Positions 32,380 through 39,475 of a DNA stretch of 45,285 bases are shown in pieces. The position numbers and the translations under genes are program-made. This DNA is from Pseudomonadota bacterium (GTDB lineage: Bacteria; Pseudomonadota; Gammaproteobacteria; Steroidobacterales; Steroidobacteraceae), in contig JAEWAF010000013.1 in assembly GCA_023391815.1 (NCBI GenBank), positions 1-45,285 on the forward strand, in the 5' to 3' direction. Position 1 is the first letter of the stretch. The number at the start of each line of letters is the position of its first letter. The notes under the pieces are model-generated. The model ran no database searches. It saw only the letters and a list, made by a program, of their open reading frames with translations, and was not told where the DNA came from.

Positions 32380-32853
32380 ATGGATCTGGATCGTTTCGAC
32401 CGCCAGTTGCTGAATCTCGTCCAGCAGGACTCGGCGCAAACCGCCGAGCAGCTCGCCGGCCACGTCGGGTTGTCGCCTTCCGCCATTCAGCGCCGCCTGA
32501 AACGAATGCGCGAGCAAGGCATCATCGTTCGCGACGCCGCCATCGTCGATCCGCGTACCATCGGGCGGCCGACGTTCTTTGTCGTGTCGTTGGAGATCGA
32601 ACGCGAGCGGCCGGAACTGCTGGCCCAGTTACGTGAATGGCTGACCAGGCGCGCCGAGATTCAGCAGGTCTTTTATGTCACGGGCGAAACCGACTTCGTG
32701 ATCATCGTCACCGCGCGCGACACCGAAGCGTTCGACGCGATGATGTCGCAGCTGGTCCAGGAAAATTCGAACGTGCGGCGCTTCACGACCAACGTCGTGC
32801 TGAACCTGGTCAAGCAGGGCCTGAGCATCCCGGTGCCGCTGGACCAGGAATAG
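32380..32853 (+). CDS. Lrp/AsnC-family transcriptional regulator
   Basis: A 157-residue regulator. The helix-turn-helix is at about 5-55 (LDRFDRQLLNLVQQDSAQTAEQLAGHVGLSPSAIQRRLKRMREQGII), and the RAM ligand-sensing domain is at about 65-150 (QVFYVTGETDFVIIVTARDTEAFDAMM). Lrp-type proteins sense amino acids. The ATG at 32380 matches the family start; a TTG 12 bp earlier is in frame, and no Shine-Dalgarno is seen for either. It lies 68 bp before a PLP ammonia-lyase-like gene on the same strand, its probable target. Confidence 0.9.
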   Translation: MDLDRFDRQLLNLVQQDSAQTAEQLAGHVGLSPSAIQRRLKRMREQGIIVRDAAIVDPRTIGRPTFFVVSLEIERERPELLAQLREWLTRRAEIQQVFYVTGETDFVIIVTARDTEAFDAMMSQLVQENSNVRRFTTNVVLNLVKQGLSIPVPLDQE

Positions 32854-32909
32854 CGGTTTAACCGCAGGACAGTCGCCATTCTTGCGGCCGACCGCCGCCG
32901 CGCCTCGTC

Positions 32910-32915
32910 CATACT
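32910..32915 (+). promoter_or_regulatory. -10-like CATACT before the PLP enzyme gene
   Basis: CATACT ends 6 nt before the ATG at 32922, in the same geometry as the stronger ArsR promoter at 33962-33989. There is no Shine-Dalgarno. A TTGCGG lies about 22 bp upstream, which is too far for a standard -35. Confidence 0.3.
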
Positions 32916-32921
32916 GCGCGC

Positions 32922-33965
32922 ATGCAAGACCTGAAAAAACTCTGGGCGCTGCTCTGGCCGGATGCCCGACCTACGCCGCTGCTCGATCTGCCGACACTCG
33001 CTCACCTGGCCGGCGTCGGTCGCGTGTTCGTGAAAGCCGAAGGCGAACGACCGCTCGGTAGTTTCAAATCGCTTGGCGGAATGATCGCGGGCATTCGCGC
33101 GTTGGCGAGCGCAAGCGGCGTCGCCGATCCGAGCGATCTGCTTTCCGGGGCGAGATCACGAACGTTGCCTCGATTGATCTGCGCGAGCGAAGGCAATCAC
33201 GGACTCTCGGTGGCGGCCGCTGCCAACAAAGCAGGCAGTAACGCCATGGTCTTCCTGCCAAGAGAAGTCAGCCCGACTCGCGCCGCTCGCATCGAAGCGT
33301 TCGGCGCCGAGCTCGTTCGCATCGATGGCACCTACGATGACGCCGTGCTCGCCGCTGAAGCCGCCGCCCAACGTGGCGAAGGGCTGCTGATCTCCGATAC
33401 CTCCGCCGACGTGGACTGCCCCGTCGTCAACGATGTGATGGCCGGTTACGGCATGCTCGCGGACGAGCTCATCGAGCAGTTTCGTGAATCGTCCTTCGAA
33501 CGGCCGACGCATTTGTTCGTGCAAGCGGGTGTGGGCGGTCTCGCCGCCGCCATGGTCGACGGTCTGCAACCGCTGCTGCGTGCGCCAAACAAGTTTCTTA
33601 TCGTCGAGCCCGATGTCGCCCCATCAGTCGCGCAAGCACTACGGAGCGGAAAACCGACACTCATCGAAGGCGATCTGCACACGTGCGCGTCGATGCTCGC
33701 ATGTGGCATGGCCTCTGCGCCGGCGCTCGGAATTCTGCAGCGACATGCGGTCGGCTCCGTGTTGGTGTCGGATGTTCAACTGCGTGTCGCGGCGGCGGAA
33801 ATGCAGAGCGCGGGCGGTCCTGCGACCACCGAATCCGGTGCGACCGGTCTCGCGGGCTTGCTACGCGTCGCATCGCATTCCGAGTTGCGTTCATCGCATC
33901 AGCTCAATGGCCAGAGCGTGGTCCTACTGATCGCCACGGAACGTCGCCAGAAACTCCGGCCTTGA
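32922..33965 (+). CDS. PLP-dependent ammonia-lyase-like enzyme (diaminopropionate ammonia-lyase/threonine synthase fold)
   Basis: A 347-residue fold-type II PLP enzyme. The Schiff-base lysine is K49 (RPLGSFKSLGG), the substrate loop is SEGNHGLSVAAAANKAG, and a Gly-rich phosphate loop is GVGGLAAAM. It is closest in pattern to diaminopropionate ammonia-lyase but about 50 residues shorter, mainly because the N-terminal segment before the lysine is brief, so the substrate may differ. It follows an Lrp regulator, which supports amino-acid catabolism. The stop codon overlaps the -35 of the next gene's promoter. Confidence 0.82.
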   Translation: MQDLKKLWALLWPDARPTPLLDLPTLAHLAGVGRVFVKAEGERPLGSFKSLGGMIAGIRALASASGVADPSDLLSGARSRTLPRLICASEGNHGLSVAAAANKAGSNAMVFLPREVSPTRAARIEAFGAELVRIDGTYDDAVLAAEAAAQRGEGLLISDTSADVDCPVVNDVMAGYGMLADELIEQFRESSFERPTHLFVQAGVGGLAAAMVDGLQPLLRAPNKFLIVEPDVAPSVAQALRSGKPTLIEGDLHTCASMLACGMASAPALGILQRHAVGSVLVSDVQLRVAAAEMQSAGGPATTESGATGLAGLLRVASHSELRSSHQLNGQSVVLLIATERRQKLRP

Positions 33966-33989
33966 CATGCAACCTTATGGTTGCATAAT
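33962..33989 (+). promoter_or_regulatory. ArsR promoter with embedded operator
   Basis: TTGACA (33962-33967), a 16-bp spacer, and CATAAT (33984-33989). The inverted repeat ATGCAACC-N4-GGTTGCAT (33967-33986) fills the spacer, so a bound repressor would block RNA polymerase; autorepression by the ArsR protein is the obvious reading. The -10 ends 6 nt before the ATG, so the transcript should be leaderless or nearly so. Confidence 0.8.
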
Positions 33990-33995
33990 AACTCC

Positions 33996-34319
33996 ATGGA
34001 TCTGGACGCTGCGTTTCGCGCACTGGCGGACAGCAGCCGGCGTGCGCTGCTGGATCGTCTGCATGAGCAGAACGGCCAGACGCTCGCGCAGCTGTGCGAC
34101 GGGCTGGACATGAGTCGCCAGGCCGTGACCAAGCACCTGGTGATTCTGGAGCAGGCCAACCTGGTCGCCGTGCAATGGCAGGGTCGCGAAAAGCTGCACT
34201 ATTTGAATCCCGTGCCCATTCACGAGATCGCCGAGCGCTGGATCCGCAAATACGAGCGCAGCCGCCTGCGGGCGTTGGCCGATCTGAAGAAACATCTGGA
34301 AGGAGACGACGATGAGTAG
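33996..34319 (+). CDS. ArsR/SmtB-family transcriptional regulator
   Basis: A 107-residue winged-helix regulator: FRALADSSRRALLDRLHEQNGQTLAQLCDGLDMSRQAVTKHLVILEQANLV. It lacks the metal-binding Cys motif (ELCVCDL) of ArsR/SmtB sensors, so it belongs to the metal-independent group that pairs with AHSA1/SRPBCC proteins. The ATG at 33996 has no Shine-Dalgarno and lies at the predicted transcription start. Its last 8 bp overlap the AHSA1 gene. Confidence 0.92.
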   Translation: MDLDAAFRALADSSRRALLDRLHEQNGQTLAQLCDGLDMSRQAVTKHLVILEQANLVAVQWQGREKLHYLNPVPIHEIAERWIRKYERSRLRALADLKKHLEGDDDE

Positions 34320-34770
34320 CAAGTTCGTCTATGTCACCTACATCCGCACCACCGCGGAGAAGTTGTGGGATGCGCTCACCAGGCCGGAGTTCACACGTCA
34401 GTATTGGGCCGAGACCTGGCAGGAATGCGAGTGGACGCAAGGCGCGTCGTGGCAATTGATGATTCCCGACGGACGCGTCGGTGACAGCGGCAAAGTGCTC
34501 GAGATCGATCGGCCGCGCAAGCTGGTCCTCCATTGGCAGAATCAGTTCGTGCCCGAGCTGAAAGCGGAAGGCCCGACCCGTTTGACCTATGCCCTCGAAC
34601 AGATGGGCGATGAGGTAAAACTCACGGTCACTCACGAGAGCGACGTGTCCGACTCCAAGACCATCGACAAGGTATCCAACGGCTGGCCCGCATTGCTGGC
34701 GAGCGTGAAAAGCCTGCTCGAAACCGGCCAGCCGCTCTCCAGCACCACGCGCTGGCCGGAAGACCACTGA
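34312..34770 (+). CDS. SRPBCC/AHSA1-domain protein
   Basis: A 152-residue START/Bet v1-like fold protein (KFVYVTYIRTTAEKLWDALTRPEFTRQYWAETWQ), which forms a hydrophobic ligand pocket. The ArsR-AHSA1 pairing is very common in bacteria, and the role is usually unknown. AAGGAG lies about 6 nt before the ATG, inside the end of the ArsR gene. It should be cotranscribed with and controlled by the ArsR protein. Confidence 0.9.
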   Translation: MSSKFVYVTYIRTTAEKLWDALTRPEFTRQYWAETWQECEWTQGASWQLMIPDGRVGDSGKVLEIDRPRKLVLHWQNQFVPELKAEGPTRLTYALEQMGDEVKLTVTHESDVSDSKTIDKVSNGWPALLASVKSLLETGQPLSSTTRWPEDH

Positions 34771-34839
34771 CCCAAGGAACTTTGCCTTCGACTGCTTTCT
34801 TGTTCGGACTCATCGTTCCCGATCTGGCAGGAGCCGCAG

Positions 34840-35706
34840 ATGAGCGCCCGGAAAGAATTTCCCAAACCGCCCTTCCCCAAGCAGACCCAAAGCCTGCCCG
34901 GCTCGAGCAAGGGCATGAACCCCCAGCCGGACTACGGCGAAGACAGTTATAAAGGTGCGAATCGACTGACGGACAAGAAGGCGCTGATCACCGGCGCCGA
35001 TTCCGGCATCGGCCGCGCCGTCGCACTCGCCTTCGCGCGCGAAGGCGCGGACGTTGTCGTGAGTTATCTCAACGAGCATGAAGATGCGCGCGAGACTCAG
35101 CGGCTGGTCGAAGGCGCGGGTCGCAAGTGCCTGCTGGTGCCGGGCGATATCGCACAGGCCCAGCATTGTCGCGAGCTGGTGAAGAAATCGGTCGAAGCGC
35201 TCGGTCGCATCGACATTCTGGTCAACAACGCCGCGCATCAGATGACGTTCGACGCGTTGGAAAAAATCCCCGACGAGGAATGGGACAAGACGATCGCGAC
35301 CAATCTTTCGGCGATGTTCTACATCACCAAGGCCGCCATGCCGCACATGAAGGAAGGCGGCGCGATCATCAACACGGCCTCCATCAATGCCGATGTGCCG
35401 AACCCGACGTTGCTGGCGTATGCGACCACCAAAGGCGCGATTCAGAATTTCACCGCCGGACTCGCGCAGCTCTTGGCGGAGAAAGGGATTCGGGCAAACA
35501 CTGTCGCGCCCGGCCCGGTTTGGACGCCGCTGATCCCCGCATCCATGGAGCCCGACAAAGTACGCGAGTTTGGCTCGAAGTATCCGATGAAGCGACCGGC
35601 GCAGCCGTGCGAGCTCGCGCCGGTGTATGTGATGCTCGCCAGTGACGAGAGCAGCTACGTTTCCGGCGCCACGGTCGCGGTCACCGGCGGCAAGCCGCTG
35701 CTCTAG
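34840..35706 (+). CDS. Short-chain dehydrogenase/reductase (YghA-like, long N-terminal extension)
   Basis: A 288-residue SDR. The cofactor motif is TGADSGIG (51-58), NNAA is at 129-132, and the catalytic S181-Y194-K198 set (YATTK) is intact. A 40-residue Pro/Gln-rich N-terminal extension (FPKPPFPKQTQSLPG...MNPQPDYGEDSYKG) is typical of the YghA subgroup, often linked to general stress. CAGGAG lies 5-6 nt before the ATG. It is convergent with the zinc alcohol dehydrogenase of the envelope-stress-like operon, across a hairpin. Confidence 0.92.
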   Translation: MSARKEFPKPPFPKQTQSLPGSSKGMNPQPDYGEDSYKGANRLTDKKALITGADSGIGRAVALAFAREGADVVVSYLNEHEDARETQRLVEGAGRKCLLVPGDIAQAQHCRELVKKSVEALGRIDILVNNAAHQMTFDALEKIPDEEWDKTIATNLSAMFYITKAAMPHMKEGGAIINTASINADVPNPTLLAYATTKGAIQNFTAGLAQLLAEKGIRANTVAPGPVWTPLIPASMEPDKVREFGSKYPMKRPAQPCELAPVYVMLASDESSYVSGATVAVTGGKPLL

Positions 35707-35715
35707 TATCAAGAG

Positions 35716-35743
35716 AACACGGCCTCCTTTAGGAGGCCATGTT
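35716..35743. terminator. Hairpin between SDR and alcohol dehydrogenase genes
   Basis: AACACGGCCTCC pairs with GGAGGCCATGTT (11 of 12 pairs) around TTTA. The loop holds the dehydrogenase stop codon on the minus strand. It can act on both convergent transcripts. Confidence 0.6.
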
Positions 35744-36901
35744 CACCACGACTTTGACGCAGTCGTCTTCTTTGTCGCGGAACATTTCGAAGGCGTCCGG
35801 CACCTCATCGATGCTGACGCGATGAGTGATGATCATCGTCGGATCGATCTCGCCGTTCTCGATGCGCCCCATCAACGGCTTCATGTATCGCTGCACATGA
35901 GTCTGACCGGACTTGATGGTCAGTGCCCTGTTCACCACCGCGCCGAGCGGAATCTTGTCGGCGAGGCCGCCGTACACACCCGGCACCGAGACTGTTCCAC
36001 CGTTACGACACGCCTGAATGCACTCGCGCAGCACGCCTGGCCGCTCGGTCTCCAGACGCAGCGCCTGTTTCACTTTGTCGTACGCGTTTTGGACGCCGTG
36101 CATATGCGCCTCCATGCCGACCGCATCGATGCATGCGTCCGGGCCGCGACCGCCGGTCCACTCCTGTAGCGTGTCCAGCGTATCCATCTCTTCGTAATTG
36201 ATGACCTCGGCGCCGGCGCGTTGTGCGAGATTCAAGCGCTCCGGAAAGCGATCGATGGCAATCACGCGCGCCGCGCCCAAGATCTTCGCGCTCATAATTG
36301 CGAACAAACCTACCGGGCCGCAGCCCCACACGGCCACCGTATCGCCCTGCTGGATGTTGCAATTCTCGGCGGCCATGTAGCCGGTCGGCAGGATGTCGCC
36401 CAGAAACAGTGCCTGCTCATCGCTCATGGTGGCGGGAATCTTCAAAGGCCCCACGTCCGCGAACGGCACGCGCACGTACTCAGCCTGTCCGCCCGCATAG
36501 CCGCCCAGCAAATGGGAGTAGCCGAAGATGCCGCACGGCGAATGACCCCAGAATTTCTCGGCGAGTCGCGCGTTCGGATTGGAGTTCTCACACAGCGAAT
36601 ACATCTCCTGCTCGCAAAAGAAACAATTGCCGCAGGAGATCGGAAACGGCACCACCACCCGATCGCCGCGCGCCAGGTTGGTGACGCCGGGGCCGGTCTC
36701 GACGACCTCGCCCATGAATTCGTGGCCGAGAATGTCGCCTTTCATCATGCCCGGCACGTAGCCGTCGTAGAGGTGCAGGTCGGAGCCGCAGATCGCCGCC
36801 TTGCGCACCTTGATGACAGCGTCGCGGGGGTTGATGACACGCGCGTCGGGCACTTCCTCGATGCCAACCTTGTGCACTCCCTGCCAACACACTGCTCTCA
36901 T
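35729..36901 (-). CDS. Zinc-dependent alcohol dehydrogenase (formaldehyde dehydrogenase-like)
   Basis: A 390-residue medium-chain dehydrogenase. Catalytic zinc ligands are C38 (ICGSDLH) and H60-E61 (GHEFMGE). Structural zinc ligands are C90, C93, C96 and C104. The NAD motif is VAVWGCGPVGLFA. The insert between about 110 and 150 (AEKFWGHSPCGIFGYSHLLGGYAGGQAEYVRVP) resembles glutathione-independent formaldehyde dehydrogenases and related threonine-type enzymes; the substrate is not certain. Its ATG overlaps the SRPBCC stop by 4 bp (ATGA), so it is the last gene of the five-gene operon. Confidence 0.92.
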   Translation of the reverse strand: MRAVCWQGVHKVGIEEVPDARVINPRDAVIKVRKAAICGSDLHLYDGYVPGMMKGDILGHEFMGEVVETGPGVTNLARGDRVVVPFPISCGNCFFCEQEMYSLCENSNPNARLAEKFWGHSPCGIFGYSHLLGGYAGGQAEYVRVPFADVGPLKIPATMSDEQALFLGDILPTGYMAAENCNIQQGDTVAVWGCGPVGLFAIMSAKILGAARVIAIDRFPERLNLAQRAGAEVINYEEMDTLDTLQEWTGGRGPDACIDAVGMEAHMHGVQNAYDKVKQALRLETERPGVLRECIQACRNGGTVSVPGVYGGLADKIPLGAVVNRALTIKSGQTHVQRYMKPLMGRIENGEIDPTMIITHRVSIDEVPDAFEMFRDKEDDCVKVVVNMAS

Positions 36902-37779
36902 GATTCCCCCTTGCTGAACACGCGGCCGAGCATGCTACGAACACCGGAGGGCTGGCCGCGAGTGGTCGCGACTTCGCCGGTCTCGATCAATTGTTTCAGA
37001 CGCCGCAGATCTTCCATCACCATGGACTCGACCGGCGCCGCTTTGGCCGCCATCTGTCCGCCGGGCAAGCCGTAATACATTTCCACTCGCAGCTGCGTTC
37101 CCTGCCCGTTCGGCGCGGGCTCGAAGCGCACGCTGCCCACGTGATTGATGTCCGAGCCTTCGGTGGTCTGCCACGACAGCAACCGGCCGGTCTGGTCCTC
37201 GACGATCTCTGCTTGCCATTGCAGCCGCACGCCGCCCGGCGCGCGTGCAACCCATTCCGAGCGGCGCTGATCCAGCTCCTTCACGGAGTCCAGATACGTC
37301 ATGAAGCGAGGCAGATTCTCCAGCTTGCGCCAGAACGAATAAACCTCTTCCGGCGGGCTGTTGATCATGAGGCTCGCATGCACCGGGACTTCCTGATCCG
37401 CTTGCGCCATCGAGGATTGCAACTCCACTTTGCTCGCGTACAGATCGAGAGCAGCAACGCCGGCGACGGCCGTCGCAGCGGCGGCCACGCGCGTGGGATT
37501 CGACTCCGGCGAGCGCAACGAGGCGCCCAGCAACGCCAGGTCCATGACATCGCCGACAACGCGCGACATCGCAAACGTCGCGGGAGCGCGGCCCGATAAC
37601 AAACCGACACCGCTGACGACCTCGCGCACGCCACACATTCGTAACACGGTGCTCTGCTCGCCCACCCCGATCACGCGTCCCAAGGTCTTGGGCGCGAGAA
37701 TCTCCGCCATGCCCAGCCCGACGCTGAACCAGCCGAGAGAACGATCGAGCGCGGGTTGTTGGGTCAAGGTTGCTGCCAT
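36898..37779 (-). CDS. SRPBCC (cyclase/dehydrase-like) protein with N-terminal hydrophobic region
   Basis: A 293-residue protein. Residues about 1-130 are hydrophobic and Ala/Gly rich (LGWFSVGLGMAEILAPKTLGRVIG, VGDVMDLALLGASL, VAGVAALDLYASK), suggesting two or three membrane helices. Residues 135-290 are an SRPBCC domain (VHASLMINSPPEEVYSFWRKLENLPRFMTYLDSVKELDQRRSEW). This architecture occurs in stress clusters of proteobacteria, but its role is unknown. GAGGTGAA precedes the ATG at 37779. It is coupled to the dehydrogenase and 13 bp after the DUF3618 gene. Confidence 0.85.
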   Translation of the reverse strand: MAATLTQQPALDRSLGWFSVGLGMAEILAPKTLGRVIGVGEQSTVLRMCGVREVVSGVGLLSGRAPATFAMSRVVGDVMDLALLGASLRSPESNPTRVAAAATAVAGVAALDLYASKVELQSSMAQADQEVPVHASLMINSPPEEVYSFWRKLENLPRFMTYLDSVKELDQRRSEWVARAPGGVRLQWQAEIVEDQTGRLLSWQTTEGSDINHVGSVRFEPAPNGQGTQLRVEMYYGLPGGQMAAKAAPVESMVMEDLRRLKQLIETGEVATTRGQPSGVRSMLGRVFSKGES

Positions 37780-37792
37780 GATCTTCACCTCG

Positions 37793-38539
37793 TTAGCTTT
37801 GGGCCGGACGTTGCGAGCCACCGTCGTGGCCCGACGCCTGCGATCCGTTGGAACGCCGCTCCAGCGAAGACGCCACCGCTTCCTTCAGATTGTCATATTC
37901 GCGCCGGCCGACTTCCTTGGCGCGCGCCAAGGTGCGGTCATGGACCGGCCCGACGTATTTGTTTTCATATCGTGTCATGGGCAGCGCGGCACCGATCAAT
38001 GCGCCCGCCGCCAACGCCAGCGCGCCGAGCGCGAGCGGCTGCTCCCGAACCAGATTGTCGAGCTGCGAGCGCGCGCGTCGAGTGCGACGCTGCACCGTTT
38101 CCATCGAGTCCGACATCCGATCGCTCATCCTGTCCATGCGGTCGCTCATCCTGTCGCCGGCTTCGCGCGCCTTGCTTCTCACTCGACGAGCGGCATCCCG
38201 CATGCGACCGTGCGTTTCAGTGTCCCAGGCGGAGGGCTCGCGCAAGTAATCGGTATCCGAATAGCTCTCACGAGACCGGGATCGCACCACCGAGGTCGCC
38301 AGCCAGATCAGGCCGGCGGCGGTAAATGCGGCGGGCACCGGATTGCGACGTATGGTCTCCGCCGCCTCGCGCAAAAACTCGCCGCCCGTATCGCGGATGA
38401 ACTCGACGGAACGGTCCAGCAGCTCGCCGGAGGAAAACTTGCGCTGGATCTCGTCCAGCGTTTGATCCAGGTTGGCGCGAATCTGCTCGCCCTCCCGTTC
38501 GATGTCGGCAGCGCTGCGCTTGTCAGTTGTACTGTTCAT
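37793..38539 (-). CDS. DUF3618-containing membrane protein
   Basis: A 248-residue protein. Residues about 5-55 match DUF3618 (SAADIEREGEQIRANLDQTLDEIQRKFSSGELLD). One hydrophobic helix is at about 67-85 (NPVPAAFTAAGLIWLATSVV) and another at about 168-190 (PLALGALALAAGALIGAALP). Between them is a highly charged helical stretch with the heptads RMSDRMDRMSDRMSD, encoded by a 21-bp tandem repeat (38121-38155). It is likely an inner-membrane structural or stress protein; the function is unknown. Its ATG overlaps the holin-family stop by 4 bp. Confidence 0.85.
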   Translation of the reverse strand: MNSTTDKRSAADIEREGEQIRANLDQTLDEIQRKFSSGELLDRSVEFIRDTGGEFLREAAETIRRNPVPAAFTAAGLIWLATSVVRSRSRESYSDTDYLREPSAWDTETHGRMRDAARRVRSKAREAGDRMSDRMDRMSDRMSDSMETVQRRTRRARSQLDNLVREQPLALGALALAAGALIGAALPMTRYENKYVGPVHDRTLARAKEVGRREYDNLKEAVASSLERRSNGSQASGHDGGSQRPAQS

Positions 38540-38946
38540 GAGGTCCTCCGCGCGACGACGGTCGCATCTTTATGTAGCGATTCCTGAGTGCGATCGAACT
38601 GCTCGCCGAGGTGCGACCACTTGCGCTGACCGGCCTTCAGCAGAATGAAACCGACGATCAACAACACGATGCTGACGATCAGTGCCGCGAGCCAGGGACG
38701 CATCACTTCAGCCAGCGCCAGCACCACGGTCGCCACCAACGTCAGCGCGCCTGCGAGCAAAACCCCGGCCGCGATGGCAAATGGCGCGATACTCAGCTTC
38801 ACATCGCGCAATGCGTTGCGAGCTTCGGCCTTGGCGAGCGAGATTTCGTTTCTGGCGAGCGCCAACGCTTCGTCCATCAGGCGCGTGAGCAGCCCTGTCA
38901 CCGAGCTCGCATCCGTGGGGCCGCCGGAAATCGGAGCGGAAGCCAT
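38536..38946 (-). CDS. Phage_holin_3_6-family (Actinobacterial-type holin-like) membrane protein
   Basis: A 136-residue protein with an amphipathic N-terminal helix (LLTRLMDEALALARNEISLAKAEARNALRDVK) and two membrane helices (IAPFAIAAGVLLAGALTLVATVVLALAEV and WLAALIVSIVLLIVGFILLKAG). The family name comes from holin similarity, but the gene is not in a prophage; such genes usually sit in stress operons like this one. GAGGAG lies about 9 nt before the ATG at 38946. Confidence 0.88.
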   Translation of the reverse strand: MASAPISGGPTDASSVTGLLTRLMDEALALARNEISLAKAEARNALRDVKLSIAPFAIAAGVLLAGALTLVATVVLALAEVMRPWLAALIVSIVLLIVGFILLKAGQRKWSHLGEQFDRTQESLHKDATVVARRTS

Positions 38947-38950
38947 TGAC

Positions 38951-39475
38951 TCATCCTCCTCGCGGCCCGGCCCCGTAGTCGTCCGGTGTGGCCGTCTGGC
39001 GATAGGAACCCTGGTTTTGCTGCTGGCCCGCCTCGCCCCATTGGCGTGACTCGGATTCCGCGCCGGAACCCAGATCTTCATATGAAGCATCCAGATCCTC
39101 CTCGCCCGACGCCTTCATGAAGCGCGCCATCGCAATGCCGAGCGCGGCGCTGCCGAGCAGGAACATGCCGGGATGTCGGGAAGCGAGCCGCCGCACCTCG
39201 CGATAAAGATCTTCGATACTGTCCTCGCGCAGGTGCGTCGCGAGTCCGCCGACATTCTGCGCGAGCCGCGATGCGTAGCCGGCGAGGGTCGGCTGTGACT
39301 GATCGAGTTTATTGCGCGCCTCGTCGATCGCTTCGGCGAGATCGGCGATCTGATCGGCGGCGGCGCGCTTGCCGCTCTCGATCCGTTGTTTCCCGTCATC
39401 TCGCAATCGCTGTTTGAAGCTCTCGGTACGGCCGCGAGCGCCTGCAGTGCCGGCGCTGTCGGTGGATTCGGTCAT
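38951..39475 (-). CDS. Hypothetical membrane-associated protein of the stress operon
   Basis: A 174-residue protein, first gene of the five-gene operon. Residues about 15-85 form a charged helix (FKQRLRDDGKQRIESGKRAAADQIADLAEAIDEARNKL) like a membrane-peripheral coiled coil. One hydrophobic helix is at about 105-125 (HPGMFLLGSAALGIAMARFM). The tail is acidic and Gln/Gly rich, low in complexity. Similar proteins are sometimes called nutrient-deprivation-induced. GGAG lies 8 nt before the ATG at 39475. The open frame upstream to 39619 is not supported. Confidence 0.8.
   Translation of the reverse strand: MTESTDSAGTAGARGRTESFKQRLRDDGKQRIESGKRAAADQIADLAEAIDEARNKLDQSQPTLAGYASRLAQNVGGLATHLREDSIEDLYREVRRLASRHPGMFLLGSAALGIAMARFMKASGEEDLDASYEDLGSGAESESRQWGEAGQQQNQGSYRQTATPDDYGAGPRGG

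Noticed and set aside
34776..34800. GGAACTT as an ECF/RpoE-type -35 before the SDR, with a similar GGAACC before the stress operon (39535-39542)
   Set aside because: No matching -10 element sits at the right distance in either case, so a shared promoter could not be supported.
38536..38946. Holin-family gene as a sign of a prophage
   Set aside because: There are no other phage genes, attachment sites or lysis genes nearby; this holin-like family is common in chromosomal stress operons.
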